A stretch of DNA of 64,000 bases from an uncultured bacterium (GCA_947646655.1 CANSHI010000002.1:1-64000); one strand, 5' to 3'; positions 26,945 to 37,058 are shown, counted from the stretch's first letter. Notes: generated by a model not told the origin, from the letters alone. Numbers and translations: made by a program.

Positions 26945-26966
26945 AATTTATATTCTCCCTTCTTTT

Positions 26967-27497
26967 TTAGAATGGTAGGTCATCATCACTTAGTACAACT
27001 TCGTCGCCAAAATCTTTAAATGGATCTTCAGCACTGACATCAGTAGTTGTTGGTGCAGACATTTCTTCTCCTGATGGGAATGGTACATCATCTGCAGGCA
27101 TGTTTGATCCAAAGTCATTAGAACTTGGTGTATCATTATAGCTTGCTGATGGGCTGTAACCTGAAGGATTAGGTCCTGTTTGACCACGACTGCCTAAGAA
27201 TGTAATGTTTTCTGCTACAACTTCTGTAACATATCTTCTTGTGCCATCTTGTGCATCATAGCTGCGAGACTGAAGACGTCCTTCAACTCCTACTAAAGAT
27301 CCTTTGGCACAAAACTTAGCAACATTTTCTGCTTGTCTTCTCCATACTACAACATTGATGAAATCTGCTACTCTTTCTCCATTTGCGTTTGGCATTCTGT
27401 TAACTGCCACCGTAATGCGAGTTGTTGCTATTCCATTTGGTGTTGTCCTTAACTCAGGATCTGCAGTTAATCTTCCTACTAAAATTGTTCTATTCAT
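26967..27497 (-). CDS. ssb: Single-stranded DNA-binding protein
   Basis: 176 aa. OB fold (MNRTILVGRLTADPELRTTPNG ... FINVVVWRRQAENVAKF), a disordered Gly/Pro/Ser linker and the acidic tip DDDLPF that binds partner proteins. Protects single-stranded DNA at forks. Lies between rpsF and rpsR, the standard Firmicutes arrangement. Confidence 0.98.
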   Translation of the reverse strand: MNRTILVGRLTADPELRTTPNGIATTRITVAVNRMPNANGERVADFINVVVWRRQAENVAKFCAKGSLVGVEGRLQSRSYDAQDGTRRYVTEVVAENITFLGSRGQTGPNPSGYSPSASYNDTPSSNDFGSNMPADDVPFPSGEEMSAPTTTDVSAEDPFKDFGDEVVLSDDDLPF

Positions 27498-27507
27498 GAT
27501 AATACTC

Positions 27508-27798
27508 CTACTCTTCGTCTAATTTAATAATCATATGTCTAATAATGTTTTCATCAAGTTTTAACTTACGATCCAACTCTTTAATTGTATCAGTTGTCGC
27601 ATTAAAGTTGATTAAATAGTAAAAACCGTTTAACTGTTTTTTAATCGGATAGGCAAGTTTTCTTTGACCCATCTCTTTAAAGTTTGTAACTTCTCCTGAA
27701 TCATCTGTTATTAGCTTTTTGTAAGTGTTAGCTAATCCTAATGCTTCTGAAGCTTCCATTGTAGTTTTAACTATGAACATAATCTCATATTTTCTCAT
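27508..27798 (-). CDS. rpsF: 30S ribosomal protein S6
   Basis: 96 aa. MRKYEIMFIVKTTM start and the GQRKLAYPIKKQLNGFYYLINF core. Binds S18 in the platform of the small subunit. AAAGGAGG precedes the ATG. The leader contains CTTTAG-ttaaaat-CTAAAG followed by CCG, which could be an S6:S18 control element (weak). Confidence 0.97.
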   Translation of the reverse strand: MRKYEIMFIVKTTMEASEALGLANTYKKLITDDSGEVTNFKEMGQRKLAYPIKKQLNGFYYLINFNATTDTIKELDRKLKLDENIIRHMIIKLDEE

Positions 27799-27924
27799 AA
27801 CTACACCTCCTTTTGGTCTAATCGGCTTTAGATTTTAACTAAAGCAAAGAGATTCACATCTCAAAGTTATTATAGCAAAATATTTAGGGAATTGTCAAAC
27901 GTAAATTGTCTTTTTGAACATATA

Positions 27925-27953
27925 AAAAAAGTCGAATTTTTTTCTCGACTTTA
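27925..27953 (-). terminator. Terminator after the AbgT-type gene
   Basis: AAAGTCGA / TCGACTTT hairpin with T tract, just beyond the transporter stop codon. Confidence 0.85.
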
Positions 27954-29486
27954 TTATAAAATCGCACTTGATCCTATGCCTAGTGGTATTCCTAAAATAT
28001 ATAATATTATTAAGAATGTGATCCATACTAAAGCAGTTGCTCCAGCATATGGTAGGATGTGTTTGAACGATCCAAAAAAGCTGACTGGTTTATCTTCTTC
28101 ACTGTATTTATCTAAGAATGCAAGATAAATTACGAAGTATGCCATGATAGGAGTTAAGCCATAACTAATACATTCACTTGCTCTAAAGACTAGTTGGGCA
28201 AATTCGGCTGAAAGTCCTGCATTCATGAAGATAGGCACTAAAACTCCACTTAGCATAGACCAGGCTGTAACAGGGGATGGCAGTAAAAGTGTGATGACGA
28301 TTGATAAAGTGAAAGTTATCAAAATTAGTGGTACGCCTGTCATGTTTGCATTGGAAATGAAGTTTCCAATTAGGGCAGCACAAACTGTACCTATTTCTGT
28401 TGCTTTAAAAATTGAGATAAAAGTTGAGGCAAAGAAAATGAGGACAAGTGTTTTACCAATGCCATCTAGAGAATGACCTAAGAAGTCACAAACATCTCTG
28501 TTATTTTTAATAGTTTTAGCTCCAATTCCATAGAAGAAGCCACATAGGAAGAAGAAAAGTGTAATTACAAATACAAAGCCTTGGTTAAAAAATGAATTAT
28601 AACCAAATAATTTATCGATATACATAACTTGGCTATTGTCTAGCAAGCTTCCCGATGCTGGAAGACCAGGTATAATACAATATGTAAATATTAAGATGTA
28701 AATTATTGCAACTGTTAGGCTAAATAGTAATCCTCTTTTTTTCTTTTTATCGAGATAAAATTCTTCTTCTTCACTATCAAATTCGTATTTTCCTAATCTA
28801 GGTATTAAAAACTTTTCAGTTATACTAGCAATTAAAAAGCTCATTACGATTGTTAAAACGATCATTACGAATAAGTAGGCAAGAGAACTTATCGAATATG
28901 TTGCATCGAGATATAAAGATGCTAAACGAGTGTATTCTAGTAACGAAGCATCGATAGAACTTAAAAATATATTTATTCCTGTTCCACATGTCAGGCCGGC
29001 GAAGGCCATGATTATACCTGCTTTAGGATTTCTTTTACTATATTTAAAGAATAGTGCACTTATTGGGATAAAGATAATAAAGCTTATGTCCCCTATTATA
29101 CTAGCTATTATAGTTAAAAATGACAGTACAAGGGTTACTTTAAACTTGCTCGCTTTTTTAGTGAGAAGCGTAAAAAATGATTGCAAAAATCCACTTTTGT
29201 CCATGATTCCTATTCCTATTAAGGCGATGATCAAAGTACTAAATGGAGCAAAACTCGCAAAGTTTGCCACTGTTGTTCTGAAAATTAATTTTAGTCCTGA
29301 AAGACTTAGTAAAGAGTTAACCATGACATTTGTGCTATCGAGATCTCCTCTTAAAGTGTTTACCGAGTTATAATTTGCGGATACTCCGAAGAATCCTAGT
29401 ATTCCACTTAAAATTATTGTAGCAATTATGAGAATGACAAATATCATTATGGGGTGCAATATAGTTTTCTTTTTTCTTCTAAGCAT
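27954..29486 (-). CDS. AbgT-family transporter
   Basis: 510 aa, about 12 hydrophobic segments. Matches the AbgT (p-aminobenzoyl-glutamate transporter/antimetabolite exporter) family: LHPIMIFVILIIATIILSG, PFSTLIIALIGIGIMDKSG and a TCGTGINIFLSSIDASL loop. Family members import p-aminobenzoyl-glutamate or export antifolates such as sulfonamides; the role here is open. It begins 1 bp after the DUF951 gene and sits between parAB-mscS and rpsF, where Bacillus has ychF. Confidence 0.88.
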   Translation of the reverse strand: MLRRKKKTILHPIMIFVILIIATIILSGILGFFGVSANYNSVNTLRGDLDSTNVMVNSLLSLSGLKLIFRTTVANFASFAPFSTLIIALIGIGIMDKSGFLQSFFTLLTKKASKFKVTLVLSFLTIIASIIGDISFIIFIPISALFFKYSKRNPKAGIIMAFAGLTCGTGINIFLSSIDASLLEYTRLASLYLDATYSISSLAYLFVMIVLTIVMSFLIASITEKFLIPRLGKYEFDSEEEEFYLDKKKKRGLLFSLTVAIIYILIFTYCIIPGLPASGSLLDNSQVMYIDKLFGYNSFFNQGFVFVITLFFFLCGFFYGIGAKTIKNNRDVCDFLGHSLDGIGKTLVLIFFASTFISIFKATEIGTVCAALIGNFISNANMTGVPLILITFTLSIVITLLLPSPVTAWSMLSGVLVPIFMNAGLSAEFAQLVFRASECISYGLTPIMAYFVIYLAFLDKYSEEDKPVSFFGSFKHILPYAGATALVWITFLIILYILGIPLGIGSSAIL

Positions 29487-29487
29487 A

Positions 29488-29679
29488 CTAATTCACCACT
29501 TTCTTTTTCATTTTTTTATATACGTCTAATCTGTCCATCATGATTTCATGTCCACAGCCTGTGCATTTTAGCTTGATATCTACTCCTAGTCTTATAATTT
29601 CCCAGGTTTTCGTACCACACGCGTGGGCTTTTTTCATTTCGATGATATCATGAATATTTAGTTTATTTTTTTCTAGCAT
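29488..29679 (-). CDS. DUF951 (YyzM-like) small zinc-binding protein
   Basis: 63 aa. HIIDEMKKAHACGTKTWEI-type sequence with CG at residue 17 and CTGCGHEIMMDR, a four-ligand zinc pattern. DUF951 proteins of unknown function lie near parB/mscS in many Bacilli. The start overlaps the mscS 3' end by 17 bp. Confidence 0.9.
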   Translation of the reverse strand: MLEKNKLNIHDIIEMKKAHACGTKTWEIIRLGVDIKLKCTGCGHEIMMDRLDVYKKMKKKVVN

Positions 29680-30472
29680 TGTGTACCTCTATTTGATTAT
29701 AAGGAATTTTTATTTTGTTTTTTTCATATTGTTCTTTAATTAATCTAAGAGCCGCCCATTTGTATGCCCATATTTTGCCTGGACTGCAGTAAATACGAAT
29801 TGCATAGGTTACGGATGAATCTTGAAATTCAGTTATTCCTAAATAGGATGTTTTTGTCTGATTAACAGTTTCCCAAGTTTTAATTTCTTCGACTACTTTT
29901 TCTAAGACTTTATCTACTTTAGCCGATTTCTCTTCGTAGGCAGTTGGTATTTTTATCATTGCTGAAGCAGCTTTTTGTGAAAGGTTTACAACTTCAGTGA
30001 TGTTTCTGTTAGCGATGATTTTAACTTCTCCGTCTACGTTCATGATTTTTGTCGACTTTAAACCAAATTCAATAATCTGTCCAGTAAAATCACCGAAACG
30101 TACGAAGTCTCCTACAACAAAATAATTGTCCATGATAATTGCAGCACCTGAAATGACATCTTTGAGTGTATCTTGAAAAGATAATGCTCCTACTGCGGAT
30201 GCGATTCCAAGAGATGCTACTATGGATGAAACGTTAATGCCAAACATGTCTAGTATAACGATTATGGCCAGTAACATTACAAGCCATTTAAAGACTGCTT
30301 TTAAAAGTTCGATCACTGTTCTTTTTCTTTTTTTCTCAAATTCTGTTTTACTCTTAATAATAAATTTATCGGCCACGAAGGTTAATAAATGATAAGAGAT
30401 ATAGGCTACAAAAAGAGTAATGACTGTCCCTATGACTTCTTTTTTAGTAATAAACTCTATAAATGTTTCCAT
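29663..30472 (-). CDS. Small-conductance mechanosensitive channel (MscS family)
   Basis: 269 aa. Three N-terminal membrane helices, the pore-lining GIASAVGALSFQDTLKDVISG and the beta domain FVVGDFVRFGDFTGQIIEFGLKST. Relieves turgor under hypo-osmotic shock. Overlaps parB by 1 bp, matching the parA-parB-yyaC/mscS neighbourhood seen near Firmicutes origins. Confidence 0.94.
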   Translation of the reverse strand: METFIEFITKKEVIGTVITLFVAYISYHLLTFVADKFIIKSKTEFEKKRKRTVIELLKAVFKWLVMLLAIIVILDMFGINVSSIVASLGIASAVGALSFQDTLKDVISGAAIIMDNYFVVGDFVRFGDFTGQIIEFGLKSTKIMNVDGEVKIIANRNITEVVNLSQKAASAMIKIPTAYEEKSAKVDKVLEKVVEEIKTWETVNQTKTSYLGITEFQDSSVTYAIRIYCSPGKIWAYKWAALRLIKEQYEKNKIKIPYNQIEVHNARKK

Positions 30473-31362
30473 TAGTATTCACCATCCACGTCGATGTTTA
30501 TAACTTCTAATATTCTAGATAGATCTTCGTCATCTTCGAAAGGTATTGTTACTTTTTTAGCAGAAATAGTTACTTTTGTGCCGATTTTCTCCCGCATGGC
30601 ATTTTCGTATACTGAGTATATTCTATTTAAAGGGACTACTCTCGTAACTTTATGTTTTTTTAATATATCTTCACCTTTTGAAATGACTTCCAATTCTCTT
30701 ACACTCATACCACTATTTATAATTTTGTATGCAAGTGAAATGACGTAATCTTGATCTTCCATTTTGCTCAATATTTTAGCGTGAGCCATACTGATTTTAC
30801 CTTCGGCAACGAGAGTCTTAACAGCTTCGGGCAATGAGCATAGTCCTAAAACATTTGTTATGTAACTTCTGCTTTTTGAAACTTTTTTTGCTAGTTCTTC
30901 TTGGGTGATAGAAGTTTTTTTAAGCATGTTGGCGTAGGCTTCAGCTTCTTCTATAGGATTTAAATCTTCTCTTTGAATATTTTCTAGAAGGGCAACTTCC
31001 ATCATCTCTTCATCTGTAAAGTCGCGGATAATTGCAGGAATTTCAGTGTAACCCGCTAGTTTGGCAGCTTTTGTACGTCTTTCACCTGCTACTAGTTCGT
31101 AACCTTTAATACTTTTCTTGACAATAATCGGTTGAAAAAGGCCATGTTCTTTGATCGAGTCTGAAAGTTCTTGTAATTTTTCTTCATCGAAAACTCTTCT
31201 CGGTTGAAAAGGGTTACTTCTAATTTCGCTGAGCGGAATATTTTTAATATCTTTTTCTGTTGCCGATTCAACTATTTCTTTTTCGACTTCTTCAAAGTTG
31301 ATATTTTCACTATTAAAAAGTTGCTCTAATCCTTTACCTAATGCTTTTCTTTTAGTTTCCAT
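30472..31362 (-). CDS. parB: Chromosome partitioning protein ParB (Spo0J)
   Basis: 296 aa. An N-terminal ParA-stimulating motif (KALGKGLEQLF), CTPase/ParB-N domain with ELVAGERRTKAAKLAG and ENIQREDLNPIEEA, then a helix-turn-helix (EELAKKVSKSRSYITN; SMAHAKIL) and a dimerisation domain. The Arg in KSRSY is the residue type of parS-reading ParB, not the Gln of Noc. It loads at parS and spreads as a CTP clamp. Overlaps parA by 11 bp; no noc gene lies beside it. Four matching parS sites are at 59.2-59.7 kb. Confidence 0.96.
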   Translation of the reverse strand: METKRKALGKGLEQLFNSENINFEEVEKEIVESATEKDIKNIPLSEIRSNPFQPRRVFDEEKLQELSDSIKEHGLFQPIIVKKSIKGYELVAGERRTKAAKLAGYTEIPAIIRDFTDEEMMEVALLENIQREDLNPIEEAEAYANMLKKTSITQEELAKKVSKSRSYITNVLGLCSLPEAVKTLVAEGKISMAHAKILSKMEDQDYVISLAYKIINSGMSVRELEVISKGEDILKKHKVTRVVPLNRIYSVYENAMREKIGTKVTISAKKVTIPFEDDEDLSRILEVINIDVDGEY

Positions 31363-32137
31363 CTCTCTCGATAACCTCCTTAGCTAGGTTTAAATATGCT
31401 TCTGTTGCACGGCATGTTGGATCATATTCGCAGATGGGTTCTCCGTGACTAGGAGCTTCAACAAGTCTTATAAGTCGTGGGATTATTGTGTTAAAAACTT
31501 TGTCGCCAAAAAATTTACGCACTTGTTCTACTACTTCGAGTCCTAAATTAGTTCTTGAGTCTAAAAGGGTTAATAAAACTCCTTCGATAGTAAGTTCAGG
31601 ATTTAGTTTTGTCTGAGTCATAATTATTGTATTTAATAACTGTGCTACTCCTTCTAATGCAAAGAACTCACATTGAACCGGGATTAGAACGGAGTTACTT
31701 GAGACTAAAGCATTCATGGTATTTAGCCCTAAAGATGGTGGACAGTCTATTATTATATAATCGAAATTACTGCTTACTTGTTCAAGACTTTTTTTTAGTT
31801 GCTCGTTTTTTTTGAACTCAGGATCATTATATTCCATGCCTACAAGTTCCATGTCAAGACCAGCTAAATTGATCGTCGCAGGTAAAATGAAAAGCTTCTT
31901 AAATTTAGTTTTAATTATCGCATCATTAATCGGGCAGCGATTAGTTAAGACATCATAAACAGATACTTTTATAGCACCTTTATCGATACCTAATCCAGTC
32001 GTTGCATTACCTTGGGGATCTAAATCGATGAGTAAAGTTTTTTTACCCATTTGTCCTAAAGATGCGGCTAGATTGATACTTGTCGTTGTCTTTCCTACTC
32101 CACCTTTTTGATTAACTAATGAAATGATTTTTGTCAT
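31352..32137 (-). CDS. parA: Chromosome partitioning ATPase ParA (Soj)
   Basis: 261 aa. Deviant Walker A KGGVGKTTTS, switch DLDPQGNATTGLG and Walker B YIIIDCPPSLG. DNA-binding ATPase that forms the gradient segregating ParB-parS complexes and, in Bacillus, regulates DnaA. Start with GGTGTGG upstream. Confidence 0.97.
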   Translation of the reverse strand: MTKIISLVNQKGGVGKTTTSINLAASLGQMGKKTLLIDLDPQGNATTGLGIDKGAIKVSVYDVLTNRCPINDAIIKTKFKKLFILPATINLAGLDMELVGMEYNDPEFKKNEQLKKSLEQVSSNFDYIIIDCPPSLGLNTMNALVSSNSVLIPVQCEFFALEGVAQLLNTIIMTQTKLNPELTIEGVLLTLLDSRTNLGLEVVEQVRKFFGDKVFNTIIPRLIRLVEAPSHGEPICEYDPTCRATEAYLNLAKEVIERDGN

Positions 32138-32268
32138 CTTACCACACCTTTACTCGAATATATTTCTTAACTATTTTAACATATTTCGATATATAAGTAC
32201 AAGATTAAAGAACTAAAAAAGAAAAATATTTTGGGAATGTGATGTTTTAATTAGAAGTAAAAAGCAAT

Positions 32269-32299
32269 AAAAAAGAAGCTTATTCGTTTTCAGCTTCTT
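32269..32299 (-). terminator. Terminator overlapping the ftsH stop codon
   Basis: AAGAAGCT / AGCTTCTT hairpin followed by TTTTTTA; its left arm is the last codons of ftsH. Confidence 0.8.
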
Positions 32300-34187
32300 C
32301 ATCATTTTCTTTCTCTTTTTTGGAACTTTCATATTTTGATAGTTTTCCTGTTGTTACTAATTCGTCGATTTCTTCTTTTGTGATTGTTTCATGTTCTATT
32401 AAAGTGTTACTTATTAAAATTACTAGTTTTTTATTTTCTTTAATAATGCGTGTTGCTTCTTTATAACATGATTCAACAATTTTTCTTACTTCTGTATCTA
32501 TTTCAAGGGCAACTTGATCTGAGAAGTTTTTAGCTTTATCATAATCTCTTCCTAAGAAAACGTTACCTTGTCTCGTTTCTAATTGAACTGGGCCTAGATC
32601 GCTCATACCATATTCTGTTACCATAGAACGCGCAATTTTTGTTGCCTTTGAGAAATCGTCGGATGCTCCTGTCGATATTTCTCCGAAAAGTAATTCTTCA
32701 GAAACACGTCCTCCTAATAGACCTGTTATTTGTGCAAGCAATTCGTTTTTAGTTGCCAATGACATATGCTCTTCTTTTGGCATCATCATAGTATAACCAC
32801 CAGCCATTCCACGAGGAATAATAGTGATTTTATGAACATCTTGAGCATCTTCTAGTTTTAGACCGATGACAGCATGTCCTGCTTCATGAAGCGAAACTAG
32901 CTTTTTCTCTTTGTCTGTAATTTTTCTACTTACTTTGGCTGGTCCCATGAGTACTCTGTCAGTTGCTTCATCGATTTCATCCATGCCAATAGCTGTTTTA
33001 TTACGTCTAACTGCTAAAAGGGCTGCTTCGTTTAGAAGATTTTCTAAATCTGCTCCACTAAAGCCTGGCGTACGTTTAGATAAGTTTTTGATGTTGACAT
33101 CATCTGTGAATTTTTTGTTTTTGGCGTGAACTTTTAGTATTTCAGCACGTTCACTTGAATCTGGATAATTAACTGTTACTTGTCTATCAAAACGACCTGG
33201 ACGAAGAAGAGCTGGATCTAAAACGTCTGGTCTGTTTGTTGCCGCGATGATGATGATTCCTTCGTTAGCTCCAAAACCATCCATTTCAGTAAGTAATTGG
33301 TTCAATGTTTGTTCACGTTCATCGTGTCCTCCACCAATTCCCGTTCCACGTTGACGACCGACAGCATCTATTTCATCTATAAATATTAAGCAAGGTGCGT
33401 TGTGTTTAGCTTCTTTAAACATATCTCTTACACGGCTTGCTCCGACACCGACAAATAGTTCTACAAAGTCTGATCCACTTATATAGTAAAATGGTACGTT
33501 TGCTTCTCCAGCAACTGCTTTTGCTAGTAATGTTTTACCTGTTCCTGGAGGACCAACTAGTAATACTCCTTTTGGTATTCTAGCACCTAAACTTTGGAAT
33601 TTTTTAGGATTTTTTAGGAAGTCGATAAGTTCTCGAACTTCTTCTTTTTCTTCTTTAAGTCCTGCTACGTCAGTAAACTTTACTTGTCCACCGTCAGGAT
33701 TTAGTTTAGCTGTACTTCTTCCAAAGTCCATAGATTTGTTATTTCCACTTGCTATTTTAGAAAAGAAATAAAGGACAGCTGCTACTAAAACTACTGTAGG
33801 CACTATATTAAGTAGGATTGCAAAAATGCTTGTGCTTCCTGGATCTTTGTTTACTTTTACTTTAAATTCCATCGAATCTGCATAGGATAAAATTTTGTCG
33901 ACAGAAACTTCCGAATAGAGGATATCTGCTTTAAAGTTTTCTGTTTTTTTATAGTCTTTAAGTTTTCCTTCTACAGTATATACACTAGAGTTGATCTTCG
34001 GTGTAATAACTATTTCAGTAATCTCACCAGAACTCGCTTTTTCTAAAAATTCTGTTTGGGTAAAATTGTATGTTTTAAATCTTGAAAAATTGTATAGGCA
34101 AACTGCTCCAATCATGATTAAAATTAGAACTCCATACATTAAAACGGATTTTATTACATTGTTGGTATTTGTTTTTTTAATTTTCAT
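32280..34187 (-). CDS. ftsH: ATP-dependent zinc metalloprotease FtsH
   Basis: 635 aa. Two N-terminal membrane helices around an extracytoplasmic domain, AAA+ module ([32 protein letters not shown]; second region of homology [20 protein letters not shown]) and zinc protease motif HEAGH. Degrades membrane and regulatory proteins. The ATG of MKIKKTN is chosen with AAAGGTG upstream; a GTG four codons earlier is possible. It overlaps tilS by 11 bp; hpt, normally between them, is missing. Confidence 0.97.
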   Translation of the reverse strand: MKIKKTNTNNVIKSVLMYGVLILIMIGAVCLYNFSRFKTYNFTQTEFLEKASSGEITEIVITPKINSSVYTVEGKLKDYKKTENFKADILYSEVSVDKILSYADSMEFKVKVNKDPGSTSIFAILLNIVPTVVLVAAVLYFFSKIASGNNKSMDFGRSTAKLNPDGGQVKFTDVAGLKEEKEEVRELIDFLKNPKKFQSLGARIPKGVLLVGPPGTGKTLLAKAVAGEANVPFYYISGSDFVELFVGVGASRVRDMFKEAKHNAPCLIFIDEIDAVGRQRGTGIGGGHDEREQTLNQLLTEMDGFGANEGIIIIAATNRPDVLDPALLRPGRFDRQVTVNYPDSSERAEILKVHAKNKKFTDDVNIKNLSKRTPGFSGADLENLLNEAALLAVRRNKTAIGMDEIDEATDRVLMGPAKVSRKITDKEKKLVSLHEAGHAVIGLKLEDAQDVHKITIIPRGMAGGYTMMMPKEEHMSLATKNELLAQITGLLGGRVSEELLFGEISTGASDDFSKATKIARSMVTEYGMSDLGPVQLETRQGNVFLGRDYDKAKNFSDQVALEIDTEVRKIVESCYKEATRIIKENKKLVILISNTLIEHETITKEEIDELVTTGKLSKYESSKKEKENDEEAENE

Positions 34188-35505
34188 TTGTTTTATCACC
34201 TTTCTTTATATACTTAAGTATTATATCACACTTTTCTTTGTTTTCATTATCAAATTTACTCTTGCGTAAACCTGGTACCCAAAGTATGGTATTTTCACTG
34301 TCTACTAAAAGTGGATAGGTTGCTCTTTCTGATTTAGGAATTTTTTCATCGATGAAAAGACTCTTAATAGATTTGTGGCCTTGTGAGTTTTTAATATTTA
34401 TTTTGTCTTTTTCTTTTCTATTCCTTATGTATAGAGGAAGATGTAGTTCGTGACTGTTTAGGAAAATAGTATTATTAGAAGTATCAGCAGAAGAATCAAC
34501 CTTCAGTATTTTATCACCATTAGGAAGAAGGACTTCTTTTTGTAGTTCTAAATAGTAATCTTTATTTTCTGTTTCACGGACAAATATTAACTTGTCGTAT
34601 TCTCTAATGGCTTTTAAGCCAAGCGGTAAATCTATCGACTTGTTTTTTTCTGTTTCGAGCAAATATAGTATACTATCAATGTGGAAAACTTGCAACTTAT
34701 CCACATCATTTTTGTAAAGTTTTTTTAAAATTTTTTCGATTTCTCTTTTTTGAAGATATTTATCTAGAGTTAAAAAGCGATCGAGCAAAATATAATTTTC
34801 TTTAAAGTTATCTTCTATTTGCTTTTCTAAAAGTGAGTCAATAAAGTTTTCCGTTTCTATAATAGATTCACTAAATTGCAAATATTTTTGATGAATCTCA
34901 GGAGAAAGTGATTTTAGAAATGGCAACATTTGATGTCTATACTTATTTCTTGTATATGTTTCATCGTTATTAGAAGGATCAGTTACGTACGGTATTTTAT
35001 TTTCAGTATTGTAGTTGATAATGTCTTTTTTCGTGTAATATATTAAAGGTTTAATGTAAGAGAAGTCGTTTTCTTTGTAAAATGCTTCGAAGCCTCCATA
35101 GCCCCTTAAATAAGAGCCTCTAGTTAGTCGCATCAGTATAGTTTCTATTAGATCGTCACCGTGGTGGGCGGTTAAAATGTAACTAGTGTTGTACTCCATT
35201 GCTAATTGTTTATAAAATTCGTGGCGTTTTTGTCGATAATAAGACTCATTTTTATCAGGTGTTTTTTCAAGTTCTAATCCTTCAAAGGAAATGTTATTTC
35301 TTTCACAATAGTCTTTTACAAAAGAATATTCTTTCGTACTTTCTAGTCTAATATTATGATTAACGTGAGCACATATAACACGATAGTTATTCGATTTTAA
35401 AAGATGAAGTAGACACATCGAATCTGGTCCACCTGAGCAACCGAGAATGAGAGGTGAATTTTTTTCAATATTAAGTTTTTTTAAAAGATTCAAACTTTGG
35501 TTCAT
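34177..35505 (-). CDS. tilS: tRNA(Ile)-lysidine synthase
   Basis: 442 aa. PP-loop ATPase motif LGCSGGPDSMCLLHLL, then HVNHNIR and TAHHGDDLIET, and the C-terminal TilS domains. Converts C34 of tRNA-Ile(CAU) to lysidine so that it reads AUA, essential in AUA-rich low-GC genomes. Upstream lies the reverse-transcriptase cassette. Confidence 0.95.
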   Translation of the reverse strand: MNQSLNLLKKLNIEKNSPLILGCSGGPDSMCLLHLLKSNNYRVICAHVNHNIRLESTKEYSFVKDYCERNNISFEGLELEKTPDKNESYYRQKRHEFYKQLAMEYNTSYILTAHHGDDLIETILMRLTRGSYLRGYGGFEAFYKENDFSYIKPLIYYTKKDIINYNTENKIPYVTDPSNNDETYTRNKYRHQMLPFLKSLSPEIHQKYLQFSESIIETENFIDSLLEKQIEDNFKENYILLDRFLTLDKYLQKREIEKILKKLYKNDVDKLQVFHIDSILYLLETEKNKSIDLPLGLKAIREYDKLIFVRETENKDYYLELQKEVLLPNGDKILKVDSSADTSNNTIFLNSHELHLPLYIRNRKEKDKINIKNSQGHKSIKSLFIDEKIPKSERATYPLLVDSENTILWVPGLRKSKFDNENKEKCDIILKYIKKGDKTNEN

Positions 35506-35608
35506 AAGTAATCTCTTTCTTTCGTAATTATTCTACTAAATAACTTTTAAATTTGCAAGAAGTTGTTTTATAAAATTGCGTAAACTCATAAAATGAAAAA
35601 AATTGCCT

Positions 35609-36721
35609 TTAAAAGTTTTTCTTTTGCAAACTTTTAACAGTGCAATATTTTAAAAATCCATTATAGCTAGCTTTTACTCTGATAAGTTTTTCTTCATCAT
35701 GTTTGCTCAATATTTTGAATTTTCGTTTCATTCTTTTTTTAGTTTGATTTTTTATACGTATTATTAAGCGATTGTTTCTTTTGAAAAAACGATAGCCTAC
35801 AAACTCGAAACCAGAAATGGAATTGTAAATTTCTGTTTTATTATTTAATTCCAATTTTATACTTTTAATAAATTTGTCTATTAATATTTTGGCTTCTTTT
35901 AATCTTTCTTTATTTTCACAAAAAATTATTCCATCATCCATGAAACGAATATACTCTTTAAAATGTAGTTGTTCTTTAATATAGTGATCCAATGAGCTTA
36001 AGTAATAGACAGCGAATATTTGACTGGATAGAGAACCTATTCCAAGACCTTTATTGTCAGTATAACGGGGTATACGATCGAGTTCTTTTAATCTGAGTAA
36101 AGCTTCTTTAGTTCCTATAGAAAGTAATCTTTTTTTCTCTGATTCGATACATCTATCTATTTCTCTATTGATGTAAGTAGCGTTTGTTGCATCGATGATA
36201 GTACATAAGATATTATATATGTCATCATCTATAAATATTTTCCTCATGTTCTCTTTTAGAATATTGTGATCAATGTTATAAAAGTATTTGCTAATATCGA
36301 ATTTTAACACATAAAATTTTTCGTATTTGTTCATAAGTCTAATGAAGTATTTTTTGCAAAGCTTGATTGCTTCATTTGTTCCCTTTCCCACTCGAGTAGC
36401 TACATTTTCTTCGATTAATTTAGGGTATAAAGCTGGCTTTAGGAAGGTGTTGCTCACTAGATGATTGACTATTTTGTCTTTAATCCCTTCACTCATGACG
36501 ATTCGATATTTAGGTTCTCTTATTAGAAAAATGTTATATTTAGAATGTTTATAAATTTTTTTAGAAAGTTCATTATAGAGACTTATAGTGTTTGCTGAAT
36601 GGAATAGATCATATTTTATAATTTTATTTTTATGCTTAGTATTTTTGCATATTTCTTTGTAGTTTTCAACGATAGTCTCATATGACAGCATATCCTCATA
36701 CTTGAGCAGACTTTTTTTCAC
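35609..36721 (-). CDS. Reverse transcriptase of diversity-generating-retroelement type
   Basis: 370 aa, only the RT domain, without maturase or endonuclease modules. The motifs fit DGR RTs: EPKYRIVMSEGIKDKIVNHL, RVGKGTNEAI, LKFDISKYFYNID (about 137-150), GLGIGSLSSQIFAVYYL (about 223-240, with the DGR-type SQ), catalytic YIRFMDD (about 257-263), FEFVGYRFF, and a C-terminal ASYNGFLKYCT end like the DGR SYLGHLKH. It overlaps the Avd-like gene by 26 bp. In DGRs the RT with Avd copies a template repeat with adenine mutagenesis into a variable protein. No template or variable repeat was found here. Confidence 0.85.
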   Translation of the reverse strand: MKKSLLKYEDMLSYETIVENYKEICKNTKHKNKIIKYDLFHSANTISLYNELSKKIYKHSKYNIFLIREPKYRIVMSEGIKDKIVNHLVSNTFLKPALYPKLIEENVATRVGKGTNEAIKLCKKYFIRLMNKYEKFYVLKFDISKYFYNIDHNILKENMRKIFIDDDIYNILCTIIDATNATYINREIDRCIESEKKRLLSIGTKEALLRLKELDRIPRYTDNKGLGIGSLSSQIFAVYYLSSLDHYIKEQLHFKEYIRFMDDGIIFCENKERLKEAKILIDKFIKSIKLELNNKTEIYNSISGFEFVGYRFFKRNNRLIIRIKNQTKKRMKRKFKILSKHDEEKLIRVKASYNGFLKYCTVKSLQKKNF

Positions 36722-37058
36722 TGTTTATTACTCCAAATGCCAGTTTGCGAATATTTTCGATTTCACTTGAATATACTTGAAATTTATTTTTGCCTAGTAC
36801 TCTAGCATGATATAAACATTCTAAATAGTAATCTAACATAGATACTTCGACTACTAAATCTTTTAAGTATTTTAATTTAACTCTGTTCGTCTCGTTAGAA
36901 TTTACAATGTAATATTTTATCAATCGAATTGAACTGTCAAAAGAATTTTGCATGTTCTTTTTTATGTACATCAAACTTTTAGGTATGTTGTTTGAGTACT
37001 TCATCATTTCGAAGGAAAATTCTTTTACGTGTTTGTATAAGAGAAAGTTATCATTCAT
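36696..37058 (-). CDS. Avd-like four-helix-bundle protein, partner of the RT
   Basis: 120 aa, fully helical, basic, with the size and heptad-like pattern of DGR accessory variability determinant (Avd) / S23-like four-helix bundles (e.g. KYLKDLVVEVSMLDYYLECLYHARVLGKNKF). Avd forms a pentamer that binds RT and nucleic acid. Identification rests mostly on the fold pattern and on the 26-bp overlap with a DGR-type RT, so it is moderately firm. Confidence 0.7.
   Translation of the reverse strand: MNDNFLLYKHVKEFSFEMMKYSNNIPKSLMYIKKNMQNSFDSSIRLIKYYIVNSNETNRVKLKYLKDLVVEVSMLDYYLECLYHARVLGKNKFQVYSSEIENIRKLAFGVINSEKKSAQV

Noticed and set aside
35609-36721. Group II intron maturase or retron RT
   Set aside because: No maturase or HNH domain and no intron RNA boundaries; the SSQ and FMDD motifs and the overlapping Avd-like gene point to the DGR class.
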